From contig NZ_CP042968.1 of the NCBI RefSeq assembly GCF_001693515.2, forward strand, positions 6,510,001 to 6,574,000: a stretch of DNA of 64,000 nucleotides, read 5' to 3'. Source of the stretch: Bradyrhizobium paxllaeri. GTDB taxonomy: Bacteria > Pseudomonadota > Alphaproteobacteria > Rhizobiales > Xanthobacteraceae. The first letter of the stretch is position 1. Every line of letters starts with the position of its first letter. This document shows positions 9,013-18,492 of this stretch, one piece after another. The position numbers and the translations under genes were made by a program. Under the pieces are notes generated by a model. That model did not search any database. It saw only the letters and a program-made list of their open reading frames with translations, and was not told the DNA's origin.

Positions 9013-10767
9013 TTACTGGGTTGTCCTCGATGCCGCAAGAATAAGGCGGTCGGACGGCGGCAGGTCGAACCGCGGCTCGACGCCCAAGAGCGGCCCGATG
9101 CGGGCAATCACCTTGCCGCCGGTCGGCACCGCGTTCCAGCCCGAGGTGATGAAGCCATGGGTTTCCGGCAGCGCCTTCGGCTCGTCCAGCATGACCAGGA
9201 GCTGATACTGCGGATTGTCGGCCGGGATGATCGCCGTGAAGGAGTTGAGCACCTGCTTCTTGGAATAGCGGCCGTTGACCACTTTTTCCGAGGTGCCGGT
9301 CTTGCCGCCGATATAATAGCCCTTCACGTCGGCCTTCTTGGCGGTTCCGATCTCGGCGTTCAGCCGCATCAGATAGCGCATCTTGTCGGAGGTTTCGGTT
9401 CGCAACACCTTCTTGGCGATCGCCCTCGCCTCCTCTTCCGACCGCTTGAGGAAGGTCGGGGGAATCAACAGACCGCCATTGATGCAGGCATTGATGCCCA
9501 TCACCGCCTGCAGCGGCGCCACCGCGATGCCGTGGCCGAAGGAAGCCGTTATGGTGTTGAGCTCGCTCCAGCGCTTCGGCACGATCGGCGAAGCGCTTTC
9601 CGGCAATTCGGTGCGCAGACGATCCATCTGGCCGAGCTTCTTCAGGAACGCCTTGTGCGCTTCCACGCCCTGCGCCAGCGCGATCTTGGCCGCGCCGACG
9701 TTGGAGGAGAAGGTGAACACTTCCGTCAGCGTAATGTTGCGGCCGACCGGATGGGTGTCGTGAATGGTGAACTTGCCGAACTTCAGTGCTCCACGCCCGT
9801 CATAGAGCGTGTTGAGGTTGGCCTTGCCGGAATCCAGTGCCATCGCCAGCGTCAGCGCCTTGAAGGTCGAGCCCATTTCAAACACGCCCGTGGTCAGGCG
9901 GTTGATGCGCTCGGGATCGTGCGCCTCCTTCGGATTATTCGGATCGAAATCCGGCAGCGACACCAGGGCGACGATCTCGCCGGTCCTGACGTTGGAGACG
10001 AGGCCGGAGGCCGCCTTGGCCTTGTACTTTTCCTTCGCCTTCAACAATTCGTCGCGCAGCGCGTGCTCGACACGCAGGTCGATCGATAGTTCCACCGGCT
10101 TCTGCAGACGATCGGTGGCGAAGCCGGCGCGGTGCAGGTCGGCCAGACCATTATTGTCCAGCCACTTCTCCATACCGGCGATGCCCTGATTGTCGATGTT
10201 GACGAGGCCGATCAGGTGCGCGACCGCCGCGCCGGTGGGATAAACGCGCTTGTTCTCGCGCAGGAAGCCGATGCCGGGAATGCCGAGCTTGTGGATGTCG
10301 CGCTGCTGCTTCGGCGAGATCTCGCGCTTCAGCCAGACAAACCCCTTGCGCGACGACAGGCGCGTGCGCGCCTCCGCGGTGTCGAGATCCGGCAGCGCGG
10401 CGGTCAACAGTTCGATCGCCTCGTCCTTGTCGATGATGCGCCTGGGTTCGCCGAACAGGCTCGGCGCCTTGACGTCGGTTGCCAGCACCTCGCCGTTGCG
10501 GTCGACGATATCGGGCCGCGCGGTCGCAATCGCGTCCTGCGAGCCGGCCCGGCGCGCGCCGTGGCTGTCGGCGCCGACGGCGAACATGACAAGACGTCCG
10601 GCCAGCACTGCGTAGACAGCCGCGAACAGCAGGATTGCAAGGCCGACGCGCGCCCGCGCCTTGGCAGCGCGGTCGACATTGCGCCCGTAAAGCAGGCTGC
10701 GGATCAGCCGCTGACGCCACGGTTCCGCAGGCTTTCTCGTCGTATGGGTCAGCGCCCGGCCGGTCAT
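9013..10767 (-). CDS. ftsI: Penicillin-binding protein 3, septal transpeptidase
   Basis: 584 aa class B PBP. It cross-links septal peptidoglycan, anchored by one membrane segment at about 41-63. The non-penicillin-binding domain follows, then the transpeptidase domain with catalytic STFK (Ser300), SSN (354-356) and KTGT (489-492). The ATG at 10767 overlaps the ftsL stop (10764-10767), showing translational coupling. It works with FtsW and FtsL in the divisome core. Confidence 0.97.
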   Translation of the reverse strand: MTGRALTHTTRKPAEPWRQRLIRSLLYGRNVDRAAKARARVGLAILLFAAVYAVLAGRLVMFAVGADSHGARRAGSQDAIATARPDIVDRNGEVLATDVKAPSLFGEPRRIIDKDEAIELLTAALPDLDTAEARTRLSSRKGFVWLKREISPKQQRDIHKLGIPGIGFLRENKRVYPTGAAVAHLIGLVNIDNQGIAGMEKWLDNNGLADLHRAGFATDRLQKPVELSIDLRVEHALRDELLKAKEKYKAKAASGLVSNVRTGEIVALVSLPDFDPNNPKEAHDPERINRLTTGVFEMGSTFKALTLAMALDSGKANLNTLYDGRGALKFGKFTIHDTHPVGRNITLTEVFTFSSNVGAAKIALAQGVEAHKAFLKKLGQMDRLRTELPESASPIVPKRWSELNTITASFGHGIAVAPLQAVMGINACINGGLLIPPTFLKRSEEEARAIAKKVLRTETSDKMRYLMRLNAEIGTAKKADVKGYYIGGKTGTSEKVVNGRYSKKQVLNSFTAIIPADNPQYQLLVMLDEPKALPETHGFITSGWNAVPTGGKVIARIGPLLGVEPRFDLPPSDRLILAASRTTQ

Positions 10768-11156
10768 TGCTGATCTCCCGCTGCCGGGACGGACCCGGTG
10801 GTGGGCGGCGCCTCGGCGGCAGCCTCGATGGTGTTGATCATCGCGCCGATCGGATCGGGCGCGCCCGGCCGCGCAAAGGCCGGCGGCCGTTCCGGCAGAT
10901 TCTTCAACTGGTCATATTGCGTAGCGACCAGCGGCTTCAGCCCGAGGTGGCGCTCGGCCAGTCCCTGCAGCCGCAGCGGCGCATCGAGCTTGGCCCATTC
11001 CGCGCGCAGCGCCGCGATGGCGTCGCGCTGCTCGCGAATTTCCGCGTTCAGCCGCAGCACGCGCTCGACGCGCGAGGTCGATTCCATCTTGATCCGGTAG
11101 ACATAGGCGGCCGCGAACACCAGTACGCCGATAACGAGGAAGTGAATGATCCGCAT
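10764..11156 (-). CDS. ftsL: Cell division protein FtsL
   Basis: 130 aa single-pass membrane protein. There is a short cytoplasmic tip, a membrane helix at about 3-20 and then a coiled-coil-prone segment (SRVERVLRLNAEIREQRDAI), the layout of FtsL. FtsL joins FtsB and FtsQ in the complex that activates FtsWI. The sequence family is poorly conserved, so the call rests on size, topology and the place between rsmH and ftsI. It lies 3 bp after rsmH. The C-terminal tail is Pro/Ala rich and probably disordered. Confidence 0.88.
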   Translation of the reverse strand: MRIIHFLVIGVLVFAAAYVYRIKMESTSRVERVLRLNAEIREQRDAIAALRAEWAKLDAPLRLQGLAERHLGLKPLVATQYDQLKNLPERPPAFARPGAPDPIGAMINTIEAAAEAPPTTGSVPAAGDQQ

Positions 11157-11159
11157 CGG

Positions 11160-12155
11160 TCAGCCTCCCCTCATCACGTCGGCTAGAACAGGCCATGCGG
11201 GCAAGCGATCCGCCGCATGTGCGGGCGCCGTGGTGCGTTCGGCCGCGCGCAGCTTTGCGGAACGCGCGCGCGGATTGGCAGCCACTTCGGCGTCCGTTGG
11301 CGTGACCGGGCGCTTGGTCAGGATCTGGAAACTTGGCGCGGCCTGCGCCACTTCCGGCAAGTGGCGCGACCCGCCGCCGGTCTTGCCGCGCGCGTTGAAG
11401 AAATCCTTGACGATGCGGTCTTCCAGCGAATGGAACGACACCACCACCAGCCGACCGCCGGGCTTCAGCACGCGTTCGGCCGCGGAAAGCGCCAGATGCA
11501 GTTCGTCGAGCTCGGTGTTGACGAAGATCCGCAAGCCCTGGAACGTGCGCGTCGCCGGATGAATCTCGTTCGGCTTGGAGCGCACCACTCGGCCCACGAT
11601 ATCGGCCAGCGCCTGCGTCGTGGTGATCGGCGCCTCTTTTCGCGCGGCTACGATGGCGCGCGCAACTGCGCGCGAGTGACGCTCTTCGCCGAAGATATAG
11701 ATGATGCTGGCGAGATCGGCCTCGGAAGCTTTTGCCACGACATCCGCCGCGGTCGGGCCGTCGTGTCCCATCCGCATGTCGAGCGGGCCGCCGAGCCGAA
11801 ACGAAAAACCGCGCTCGGCCTGATCGAGCTGCATCGAGGAAACGCCGACGTCCATCACGACGCCGTCCACCGCGGCGGCGCCCTGCGCCGCACAGACTTC
11901 CGCAAGGTTGGAGAAGCGGTCCTCGACCAGGGTCAGCCGCCCTTCGGCCTCTTCCACCAGATCGAAGCCGCCGGTAATCGCTGACCGGTCGCGGTCGATG
12001 CCGATGACCTGTGTTCCCGCCACAGCGAGGATGGCGCGGCTGTAGCCGCCGGCGCCGAAGGTGGCGTCGAGATAGACGCAACCATCCCTGGGATTGAGCA
12101 TCTCGACCGCCTCGCGGCCGAGCACCGAGATATGGCGTGGCGCAGCCGAAATCAT
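11160..12155 (-). CDS. rsmH: 16S rRNA (cytosine-1402-N4)-methyltransferase
   Basis: 331 aa from [13 protein letters not shown]. This start is chosen because AGGGGAC lies upstream at good spacing and because the family begins with the HxSVLxxE segment; the frame is open another 189 bp, but that part is low-complexity and Arg-rich. The SAM-binding motif [11 protein letters not shown] is at 29-39, followed by IGIDRD. Later hallmarks are [19 protein letters not shown] and [16 protein letters not shown]. It is the first dcw gene in this window; no mraZ precedes it. Confidence 0.95.
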   Translation of the reverse strand: MISAAPRHISVLGREAVEMLNPRDGCVYLDATFGAGGYSRAILAVAGTQVIGIDRDRSAITGGFDLVEEAEGRLTLVEDRFSNLAEVCAAQGAAAVDGVVMDVGVSSMQLDQAERGFSFRLGGPLDMRMGHDGPTAADVVAKASEADLASIIYIFGEERHSRAVARAIVAARKEAPITTTQALADIVGRVVRSKPNEIHPATRTFQGLRIFVNTELDELHLALSAAERVLKPGGRLVVVSFHSLEDRIVKDFFNARGKTGGGSRHLPEVAQAAPSFQILTKRPVTPTDAEVAANPRARSAKLRAAERTTAPAHAADRLPAWPVLADVMRGG

Positions 12156-12701
12156 GCGCCGTCCCCTGGCGTTTTCCAGCCTGCGATATGAAAACTGGAC
12201 GCGAACCGGCCCATTGCGCCTCGAATCTCTGCGCTTCGCCGGGCTTTTCAGACCAAAAGGCCGCGCCCCCGCGCGACTGCCGCTTCTCGCCCGGCCTCGT
12301 GCCCGCTCATTTCCAGACGGAATTTGCTGGCTTGCCATGGGCATTCGAGCGTGAAAACGGGGCCTCGGCCGTCCCCAACCCGGTTCGGCTCTTCACCACT
12401 TAGTAACGGCACTTAGCGTTAAGAAAGCGTTGATGATCCCCGACGGGTTTTGCAGGCCTTTGAGACAGTGAAAAATGGTGGTGCGCCTCGCACACAGCTG
12501 GTCAAAATGCGGTGTGGAACCCGGCCGGCAATTGCGCCGCGTCTAACGTAAATGAACAGTAAATGATATTGCCGTTTGAACACGATATTGCCGCTCTGTC
12601 GCCCCGTTTGGGTTTAAAAAATGACTACTGGTTCGTTCGCATCTGCTGGTATTGATTCGAGGCGTCAACGCGCCCTTCCCGTGCCCAGGGCCAACGCCGA
12701 C
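12156..12701. other. Intergenic region upstream of rsmH (divergent with amidase)
   Basis: No MraZ-like reading frame was seen on either strand. The stretch 12345-12620 is less GC-rich than its surroundings and must hold the dcw promoter (leftward) and the amidase promoter (rightward). I could not place a specific -35/-10 with confidence. Confidence 0.55.
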
Positions 12702-13484
12702 ATGAAGACCTTTACCCCCGATTCCTCGATCGCTTCCGACGTCATCCCCTCGCCGAACCATGGCGACCGCAACAACGGCCGCGTCGCCGACATGATCCTG
12801 CTGCACTACACCGGCATGCCGGATGTAGAAGGCGCGATCGCCCAGCTCTGCACCCCCGGCACCGACGTGTCGGCCCATTACATCGTGCTCGAGGACGGCC
12901 GCATCGTGCAGTCCGTGCCGGAAGCCAAGCGCGCCTGGCACGCCGGCGTCTCCTCCTGGGCCGGTGAGGACGACATCAATTCCTGCTCGATCGGGGTCGA
13001 GATCATCAACCGCGGGCATGACTGGGGCTATCCGGATTTCCCGTCACGCCAGATCGCCGCCGTGATCGCGCTATGCCGTGGCATCATGCTCCGCCGCAAG
13101 ATCGCCGCGCATCGCGTCCTCGCGCATTCCGACGTAGCACCGGCGCGCAAGAAGGACCCTGGCGAAAAATTCCCGTGGCACTTGCTGGCGAATTCCGGCG
13201 TCGGCCATTGGGTGCAGCCGGCGCCGATCGTGCGCGGCGAAACGCTCAAGCTCGGCTTGATCAGCGACGACGTCGCCAACATGCAGGCGGCGCTTGCCAA
13301 ATACGGCTACGCTGTCCCGATCCACGGCAAGTTCGACGGCCCGACCATGGAAGTGGTCACCGCCTTCCAGCGCCACTTCCGCCCCGCACGCGTCGACGGC
13401 ATCGCCGACCATTCGACCATGAGCACGCTGCACGCGCTGCTGGCAAGCCTGCCGGCGGATGCGACGACGGTGGCCGCGAAGTAG
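12702..13484 (+). CDS. N-acetylmuramoyl-L-alanine amidase (Amidase_2) with peptidoglycan-binding domain
   Basis: 260 aa from MKTFTPDSSI; an ATG at 12621 would add 27 residues of no family character. The Amidase_2 zinc domain covers about 12-180. LLHYTGM gives a His ligand near 35, EIINRGHDWGYP is the substrate-side segment, and VLAHSDVAPARKKDPG carries the distal ligands. A PG_binding_1-like repeat follows at about 195-250 (NMQAALAKYGYAVPIHGKFD...VVTAFQRHFRP). It cleaves the MurNAc-L-Ala bond in turnover or recycling. No signal peptide is evident, so action may be cytoplasmic, AmpD-like, as is common for this class. It is divergent from the dcw cluster. Confidence 0.9.
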   Translation: MKTFTPDSSIASDVIPSPNHGDRNNGRVADMILLHYTGMPDVEGAIAQLCTPGTDVSAHYIVLEDGRIVQSVPEAKRAWHAGVSSWAGEDDINSCSIGVEIINRGHDWGYPDFPSRQIAAVIALCRGIMLRRKIAAHRVLAHSDVAPARKKDPGEKFPWHLLANSGVGHWVQPAPIVRGETLKLGLISDDVANMQAALAKYGYAVPIHGKFDGPTMEVVTAFQRHFRPARVDGIADHSTMSTLHALLASLPADATTVAAK

Positions 13485-13503
13485 TAGTAGTTCGCGGGTC
13501 CTC

Positions 13504-13588
13504 TCAGCCGTCATTGCGAGCGAAGCGAAGCAATCTATCCGTTATGCTGTAACATGGATTGCTTCGCTGCGCTCGCAATGACGGCTGA
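13504..13588. repeat. Dispersed inverted repeat (GTCATTGCGAGCGAAGC type)
   Basis: TCAGCCGTCATTGCGAGCG and CGCTCGCAATGACGGCTGA form near-perfect ends. GAAGCAATC and GATTGCTTC are inner arms. A second copy is at 46761-46849. It lies between the convergent amidase and sigma-factor genes and could end transcription from both sides. Confidence 0.8.
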
Positions 13589-13589
13589 A

Positions 13590-14831
13590 CTAGTTGCGAT
13601 CCATCTCCGCGATCCTTCGCGCATATAGCCGCCGCAACGGCTCAAGCTGCGTCGCCGCCGTCGCTTCCAGATACGCCGCGCGCGCGGCATCGCGACAGCC
13701 GAGCCTTCGCAGCAGATCGGCGCGCACCGCCGGCAGCAGCTCATACCCCTTAAGCCCGCCGCGCGCTTCCAACGTATCGACCAGGTCGAGCGCGCGCGCC
13801 GGTCCGTCGACCATCGACACGACAGCGGCGTGGTTGAGTTCGATCACTGGCGATGGGCTGATCCGCAGCAGCACTTCATAGAGACCGGCGATCTGTGGCC
13901 AGTCGGTATCTTCATAACTGGTCGCACGCGCATGCAGCGCGGCAATCGCCGCCTGCACCGCGTAAGGCTGCGGCCGCCCCGGGATCCGCAACGCGTCCTC
14001 CACCAGCACCAAGCCCTCGGCGATCTGTCGCTGGTCCCACAGGCTGCGGTCCTGCTCTTCCAGCAACACGATGTCGCCACCCGCGGTCTGGCGGCCGGCG
14101 CGGCGGGCATCGTGCAACAGCATCAGGGCCAATAGTCCCTTGATCTCGCCACGCGCGGGCATCAGCGCATCGAGCAACCGCGCGAGCCGGATCGCCTCGC
14201 GCGCCAGATTCGGCCGCATCAGTTCCTCGCCGGAAGTTGCGGCGTAGCCTTCGGTGAAAACGAGATAGATCACCGCGAGCACGCCGCGCAGGCGCGGCTC
14301 CAGCGCTTCGCGTTCCGGGACCTCATAGGGAATGCCGGCGAGACGGATCTTCTGCTTGGCGCGCAGCAGGCGCTGCGCCATCGCCTCTTCGCTTGCGAGA
14401 AACGCGCGCGCGATCTCGGCCGTGGTGAGGCCGCACACCGTCTTGAGCGTCAACGCGACCTGCACTTCGGCGGCAAAGGACGGATGGCAGCAGGTAAAGA
14501 TCAGCCGCAGCACGTCGTCGTCGAACCCGCCATCGGAAGGCGCGCATGGCAGGGGCGCATTCAGCAACAACTCATGCATCAATTCCTGCTGCTTGTCGCG
14601 AAACGCGATGTTGCGCCTGACACGATCGACCGCCTTGTTGCGGCCGACGTTGACCAGCCACGCACGCGGATTGGATGGCAGGCCGGCGGCGGGCCAGCGT
14701 TCCAGCGCCGCAGCAAACGCATCCTGCAAGGCATCCTCGGCCAGATCGAAATCGCCGACGAGGCGGATGAGCGTAGACAGCGCCCGCCCCGCCTCGTCGC
14801 GGAATATTTTTTCGATCTCGCGTGGTGTCAT
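13590..14831 (-). CDS. ECF RNA polymerase sigma factor with C-terminal DUF6596 extension (ECF42-like)
   Basis: 413 aa, far longer than a minimal ECF sigma factor. Sigma-70 region 2 is at about 10-75 ([40 protein letters not shown]) and region 4 at about 110-165 ([21 protein letters not shown]). The remaining helical C-terminal half ([41 protein letters not shown]) is the extension of the group that pairs with YCII/DGPF-domain proteins. Such a gene (14936-15286) lies just upstream on the same strand. No anti-sigma gene is visible; in this group the extension is thought to control activity. The gap to the YCII gene holds a repeat. Confidence 0.9.
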   Translation of the reverse strand: MTPREIEKIFRDEAGRALSTLIRLVGDFDLAEDALQDAFAAALERWPAAGLPSNPRAWLVNVGRNKAVDRVRRNIAFRDKQQELMHELLLNAPLPCAPSDGGFDDDVLRLIFTCCHPSFAAEVQVALTLKTVCGLTTAEIARAFLASEEAMAQRLLRAKQKIRLAGIPYEVPEREALEPRLRGVLAVIYLVFTEGYAATSGEELMRPNLAREAIRLARLLDALMPARGEIKGLLALMLLHDARRAGRQTAGGDIVLLEEQDRSLWDQRQIAEGLVLVEDALRIPGRPQPYAVQAAIAALHARATSYEDTDWPQIAGLYEVLLRISPSPVIELNHAAVVSMVDGPARALDLVDTLEARGGLKGYELLPAVRADLLRRLGCRDAARAAYLEATAATQLEPLRRLYARRIAEMDRN

Positions 14832-14850
14832 GCGATGGCTATGCTTTGTT

Positions 14851-14928
14851 CGTCATTCCGGGGCGATGCGCAGCATCGAACCCGGAATCTCGAGATTCCG
14901 GGTTCGCTTCGCGCCCCGGAATGACGGC
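14851..14928. repeat. Dispersed palindromic repeat (CGTCATTCCGGGGC type)
   Basis: CGTCATTCCGGGGC and GCCCCGGAATGACGG are inverted ends; CCCGGAATCTCGAGATTCCGGG is a central palindrome. It belongs to the same family as 4644-4748 and 19301-19378. It sits between the YCII gene and the sigma-factor gene. Confidence 0.8.
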
Positions 14929-14935
14929 TTCGCCG

Positions 14936-15286
14936 TCAATCGTACACCATGATCGGCCTGACCTCGATCGAACCAACCTTGGCGGTGGGAATTCTGGCGG
15001 CAATGCCCAGCGCCTCATCGAGATCCTTGGCCTCGACAAGATAATAGCCACCGAGTTGCTCGCGCGTCTCCGCAAACGGACCGTCCGTGGTCAACATCTT
15101 GCCGTCGCGAACCCGCACGGTGGTTGCCGTCGCCGTCATTTGCAGGGCGTCGCCAGCCTTGAAGTTGCCGCTCTGGATGATGGATTGGGTGAATGCGCGG
15201 TATTCCGCCGTCATCTTCTGGAGTTGGGAAGCATCCATCTTTGCCTGCTCGGCTTCGTTTCGATAGATCAACAACAGATACTGCAT
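14936..15286 (-). CDS. YCII-related (DGPF-domain) protein, partner of the ECF sigma factor
   Basis: 116 aa from MQYLLLIYRN; AAGGAG lies seven bases upstream, which decides the start. The ferredoxin-like YCII fold is indicated by YLLLIYRNEAEQ, RVRDGKMLTTDGPFAETREQLGGYYLVEA (DGPF segment, residues about 61-89) and GSIEVRPI. Genes of this family are typical neighbours of ECF42-type sigma factors. The biochemical role of YCII proteins is unsettled. It is probably co-transcribed with the downstream sigma gene. Confidence 0.87.
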   Translation of the reverse strand: MQYLLLIYRNEAEQAKMDASQLQKMTAEYRAFTQSIIQSGNFKAGDALQMTATATTVRVRDGKMLTTDGPFAETREQLGGYYLVEAKDLDEALGIAARIPTAKVGSIEVRPIMVYD

Positions 15287-15441
15287 TTTTGAAACTCCTT
15301 CTGACCGGCTGGATCGCCGACACCCAGTCGAATGGGCTTCCCGCAAAACGACATCGTCACCGAAATTTATTTTTGGACGGCCGGCGGGGCGCCCTCCGGG
15401 GAGAACTTCATATCGGAAACATGAACAATGGCAGCAGGTAT

Positions 15442-15873
15442 TCAGGACTTCTTGCCGGCATCCGCAAGCCTGCGCTTCAATTCCCTGATTTCTTCAAACC
15501 GTTTCGTCACGTCGCGCATGACCGCCACGGCGCCCGCCACCTCCTGCGCGTCGTCTCGCAGTATCACAATCGTGAACTCGACCGAGATCCGTCCGCCGTC
15601 CTTGGTCAGCGCGGGCACCGACAGCAGGTCGCCGTGGCCGTAGCGGCTCGTTCCCGTCGCCATCGTGTGGCGAAAACCTTCCCAATGACGCGCGCGCAGA
15701 TTTTCGGGAATGATCAGATCGAGCAACTGGCCGGTCGCCTCTTCGGCCGAGAAACCGAATATCCGCGCCGCACCCGGATTCCAGAACGTGATACGCCCCT
15801 CGCGATCGGTGGCGACGATCGCGTCGGAGGCGCTGTGCAGCAGCGCGTCAGCAAGGCTGGCCGGAATGTTCAT
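15442..15873 (-). CDS. Stand-alone PAS-domain protein
   Basis: 143 aa and essentially a single PAS domain (about 5-125): SASDAIVATDREGRITFWNPGAARIFGFSAEEATG, then a PAC-like end (VAGAVAVMRDVTKRFEEIRELKRR). There is no kinase, GGDEF or other output domain, and no membrane segment. The C-terminal 20 residues are a charged helix. Stand-alone PAS proteins may bind a small ligand or partner a kinase. No operon partner is apparent, as rnpB lies next on the other strand. Confidence 0.88.
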   Translation of the reverse strand: MNIPASLADALLHSASDAIVATDREGRITFWNPGAARIFGFSAEEATGQLLDLIIPENLRARHWEGFRHTMATGTSRYGHGDLLSVPALTKDGGRISVEFTIVILRDDAQEVAGAVAVMRDVTKRFEEIRELKRRLADAGKKS

Positions 15874-16002
15874 CGCGTATCAACTCACCATCAGCAAACA
15901 GGATCAAACGCCGCGCGGCCGCTGATGTCAAAATCGCCCTTGGAACCCGATTAACCATCGCTTTCCCTTGACGAAGGCTATCGAAGTCCCCATTCGTACG
16001 GC

Positions 16003-16423
16003 GTCAGTCGGCCGGACGGCCGCTCCCGCTATGGTCGAAAGGCTGCGGGGGAGGAAAGTCCGGGCTCCATCGACATGCGGTGCCGGATAACGTCCGGCGG
16101 GGGCAACCCCAGGGAAAGTGCCACAGAGAACGAACCGCTACCCCACCCGAAAGGGAGGGGCAGCAAGGGTGAAAAGGTGCGGTAAGAGCGCACCGCGTAT
16201 CCGGCAACGGAAACGGCATGGCAAACCACACCGGGAGCAAAACCGAATAGGGACGGCAACGCGGTAAGTTCGCCGCAAGGCGATAACACCGCAGGGCGAT
16301 GTCAGGCCCGCCGTCCGGGTAGGTTGCTCGAGGCCATGTGCAAGCATGGTCCCAGAGGAATGGCCGTCACGTACCGTTCGAGAGAATGGTGCCCTACAGA
16401 ACCCGGCTTACAGGCTGGCTGAT
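16003..16423 (+). ncRNA. rnpB: RNase P catalytic RNA (bacterial class A)
   Basis: This is the ribozyme that removes tRNA 5' leaders with RnpA. The universal 5' P4-region block GAGGAAAGTCCGGGCTCC is at 16051-16068 and its 3' partner ACAGAACCCGGCTTACAGG at about 16397-16415. P1 can be paired between 16003-16013 and 16413-16423. Internal AGAGUGCCA-like and GGUAAG... elements fit the class A layout. A TTGACG hexamer at 15968-15973 could be the -35 of its promoter, though the -10 is weak. An intrinsic terminator follows directly. Ends are estimated within about 10 bases. Confidence 0.95.
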
Positions 16424-16434
16424 ATCTGATGAAT

Positions 16435-16474
16435 GAGGGGCTCGGCGAAACACGCCGGGCCCCTCGCCATTTTT
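16435..16474 (+). terminator. Intrinsic terminator of rnpB
   Basis: A 13-bp stem (GAGGGGCTCGGCG paired with CGCCGGGCCCCTC, one G-U wobble) has a 5-base loop, and after a short spacer TTTTT follows at 16470-16474. Confidence 0.9.
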
Positions 16475-16498
16475 GGTTCAGGACCCGTAGCCCGCCCC

Positions 16499-17227
16499 TC
16501 AATCGCGCCCCGCCTCGCCGATCGCCTGCGCCAACCGCGCCGGGTTGCTGAAGAACATCTCGTGGCTGCCGTCGCATTCGACCAGGCGGAACAGCCCGAG
16601 CTGCTCCGACAATCGCGGATGCCAGGGCATGCCGTGCGGCAAGGCGATGTCCTGCCGGCAATTGACGTAGGACTTGCCGACCGGCAGTTCCGCCAGCGGA
16701 CGCTTCAGCGCGATCTTGTCGGTGAACGTCTTGTACGGATGCAGGTTGAGCTTGGCGTAGGCGGACTTCGCCAGTTCGAGATCGGCGTCGTTGATGAAGG
16801 CATCGCGCCAGATTTCGAACGGTAGCATCACCGCGCCGTTGTTGGCGGCGGCCACCGCATCGAACAGGCCGACATAATGCGGCGGCACCATGTCGTTGAG
16901 GCATTCGCCGTCCAGGGGCACGAACGCGTTGACATAGACGAGGCGCTTGATCCGATCCGTCAGGCGGTCGGCGACGCCCGAGATCACCATCCCGCCATAG
17001 GAATGACCGACCAGCCTGATGTCGCGCAGATTGTTCGTCTCGATGTAGGCGACGATCGACGCGATTGCCTGCTCCAGCCCGGTCGCGCTGCGATCGTCAT
17101 CCCTGTTGTTGCCGGCAACCGTCGGGCAATGCACGACGTGGCCGCTCTTTCGCAAGTGCCCGGCCACCGCTTCCATTTCAGCGCCGGTGTGCCACGCGCC
17201 ATGAACCAGTACGTAGGTGTCTGCCAT
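16499..17227 (-). CDS. Alpha/beta hydrolase, esterase-like
   Basis: 242 aa from MADTYVLVHGAWHTG; a strong AGGAGG upstream fixes this start. It is an alpha/beta-hydrolase fold enzyme: oxyanion-hole LVHGAWH (7-13), nucleophile elbow GHSYGG with Ser76, and a late His in VECDGSHEMFF. It resembles the small plant-MeSA-esterase-like hydrolases, whose bacterial members act on esters of unknown type. It lies 95 bp downstream of an AraC regulator on the same strand. A paralogue lies upstream of that regulator (18493-19209), with YGG/GVADR and YVNAFVP segments matching closely. Confidence 0.88.
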   Translation of the reverse strand: MADTYVLVHGAWHTGAEMEAVAGHLRKSGHVVHCPTVAGNNRDDDRSATGLEQAIASIVAYIETNNLRDIRLVGHSYGGMVISGVADRLTDRIKRLVYVNAFVPLDGECLNDMVPPHYVGLFDAVAAANNGAVMLPFEIWRDAFINDADLELAKSAYAKLNLHPYKTFTDKIALKRPLAELPVGKSYVNCRQDIALPHGMPWHPRLSEQLGLFRLVECDGSHEMFFSNPARLAQAIGEAGRD

Positions 17228-17322
17228 TCCCGTCTCCTCCTGATTTTCGAAAACAGACATTGATAGGGACGACTTTTCCCGGATGGCCGGATTCGGCCAC
17301 CGCCATCGCCGGATTACGCCAC

Positions 17323-18288
17323 TCAGCGCTGCCGGCGGAATGCCCCCGGGGTCATGCCGAAAGACCGGCGGCATTGCCGGATGAAGTGGGACGGATCTGA
17401 TAGTCCGACCCGCAACCCGATGCCACCGACGCTGATGCGGTCGAACCGCGGCTCGCTCAGCATTCGGCGGGCGGCCGCCATACGGCAATCGTTGAGCAGC
17501 CCGCTGAACGTCAGGCCTGCATTGTTGAGGCAGCGGTGCAGGGTCCGCTCCGAGACATGCAGATGCTCGGCAACGGTTGCGGCCGTCAGTCCCGGCTCGG
17601 CATAGCGCAGCCGGATGGCGCGGCCGATCTGCTCGAGAAGGTCTTTGGATTCGCGCCGCTCGGATTGCGTCGCCGGAATCTCGCTGCCGAACCCGAGCGC
17701 CAGCAGCGCGCCGAGTTGATCGGTCAAGACCTGCGCCGGCAGCGGCCGCTCGATCGCCAGTTGCGGCGTCAACTGGCAGGCAAATGCGCTAAGCGCCGCG
17801 CCCCAGCCGGCGCGCCCGGCGATGCGCTGACCGATCCGTCGCTCCGGATCAGTGATCCAGGATTCGACCCACGCGATCGGCAGCTCCAGCGACAGCGTGT
17901 TCGAGGTCACCGGAAAATTGAACTCGTAGCAGCGCCGGGAATCCAGCAGCACAAGGTCGCCCGGCCGCAGGCGCGAGGCGTGGCCGTTCTGCATGACGGT
18001 CCAGTCATTGTCGGTCTTGCACAAAAGGTAATAGAAATTCGACGTGCTGCGCGCGAGGCTGGCTTTCCGGCGGTAGACGTGCTGCGCCGAGCCCTCGACG
18101 CGATTGATGCCGATCGTATCGAGTTGCCCGCGCGCGAGGGAGCAATCGAAGCTGGATCGAACCTGTGTCGTGATGTCCATTTCGAGGAAGGCTTCACAGA
18201 CGGCGCCGATCCAGTAGTCGAGGCGCCGCTCCGGCTCGACCAGGCCGGTCGACCACCTCTCGATGACTGCCGTCGTTCTGGCCGCCAT
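17323..18288 (-). CDS. AraC-family transcriptional regulator
   Basis: 321 aa. The N-terminal half (about 30-190) matches the AraC-binding-like sensor domain (YRRKASLARSTSNFYYLL, GDLVLLDSRRCYEFNFP). The C-terminal 100 residues hold the double helix-turn-helix: AATVAEHLHVSERTLHRCLN and a second one ending VGLSDPSHFIRQCRRSFGMTP. The AraC C-terminal signature is intact. It lies between two related hydrolase genes on the same strand, both plausible targets. The ligand cannot be predicted. Confidence 0.93.
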   Translation of the reverse strand: MAARTTAVIERWSTGLVEPERRLDYWIGAVCEAFLEMDITTQVRSSFDCSLARGQLDTIGINRVEGSAQHVYRRKASLARSTSNFYYLLCKTDNDWTVMQNGHASRLRPGDLVLLDSRRCYEFNFPVTSNTLSLELPIAWVESWITDPERRIGQRIAGRAGWGAALSAFACQLTPQLAIERPLPAQVLTDQLGALLALGFGSEIPATQSERRESKDLLEQIGRAIRLRYAEPGLTAATVAEHLHVSERTLHRCLNNAGLTFSGLLNDCRMAAARRMLSEPRFDRISVGGIGLRVGLSDPSHFIRQCRRSFGMTPGAFRRQR

Positions 18289-18348
18289 GGCCCTGCCCTC
18301 CGCAGTTGCCTACCTTGTTGAGGGGATGGCGGAGAGTCAATCCGTCCG

Positions 18349-18440
18349 TCGTCATGGCCGGGCTTGTCCCGGGCCATCCACGTCTTTTCGGCTTGTCGAA
18401 GCAAAGACGTGGATGCCCGGCGCAAGGCCGGGCATGACGA
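18349..18440. repeat. Dispersed inverted repeat (GTCATGGCCGGGC type)
   Basis: GTCATGGCCGGGCTTGTCCC and GGCAAGGCCGGGCATGACGA-like ends are mirrored, with CCACGTCTTT and AAAGACGTGG as inner arms. A shorter copy is at 46871-46927. It lies between the AraC gene and the upstream hydrolase gene. Confidence 0.75.
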
Positions 18441-18492
18441 GCTTCCATGAGAGCCCGGATCTCTTGGGCTTCACCTTGAGTCAGACTTTCAA

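Noticed and set aside
7458..9044. 528-codon open frame antisense to murE
   Set aside because: It is a shadow of murE. Arg/Asp/Gly-rich translation and no RBS.
12156..12344. N-terminal extension of rsmH (63 residues)
   Set aside because: Arg-rich, lacks family similarity, and AGGGGAC marks the start at 12155.
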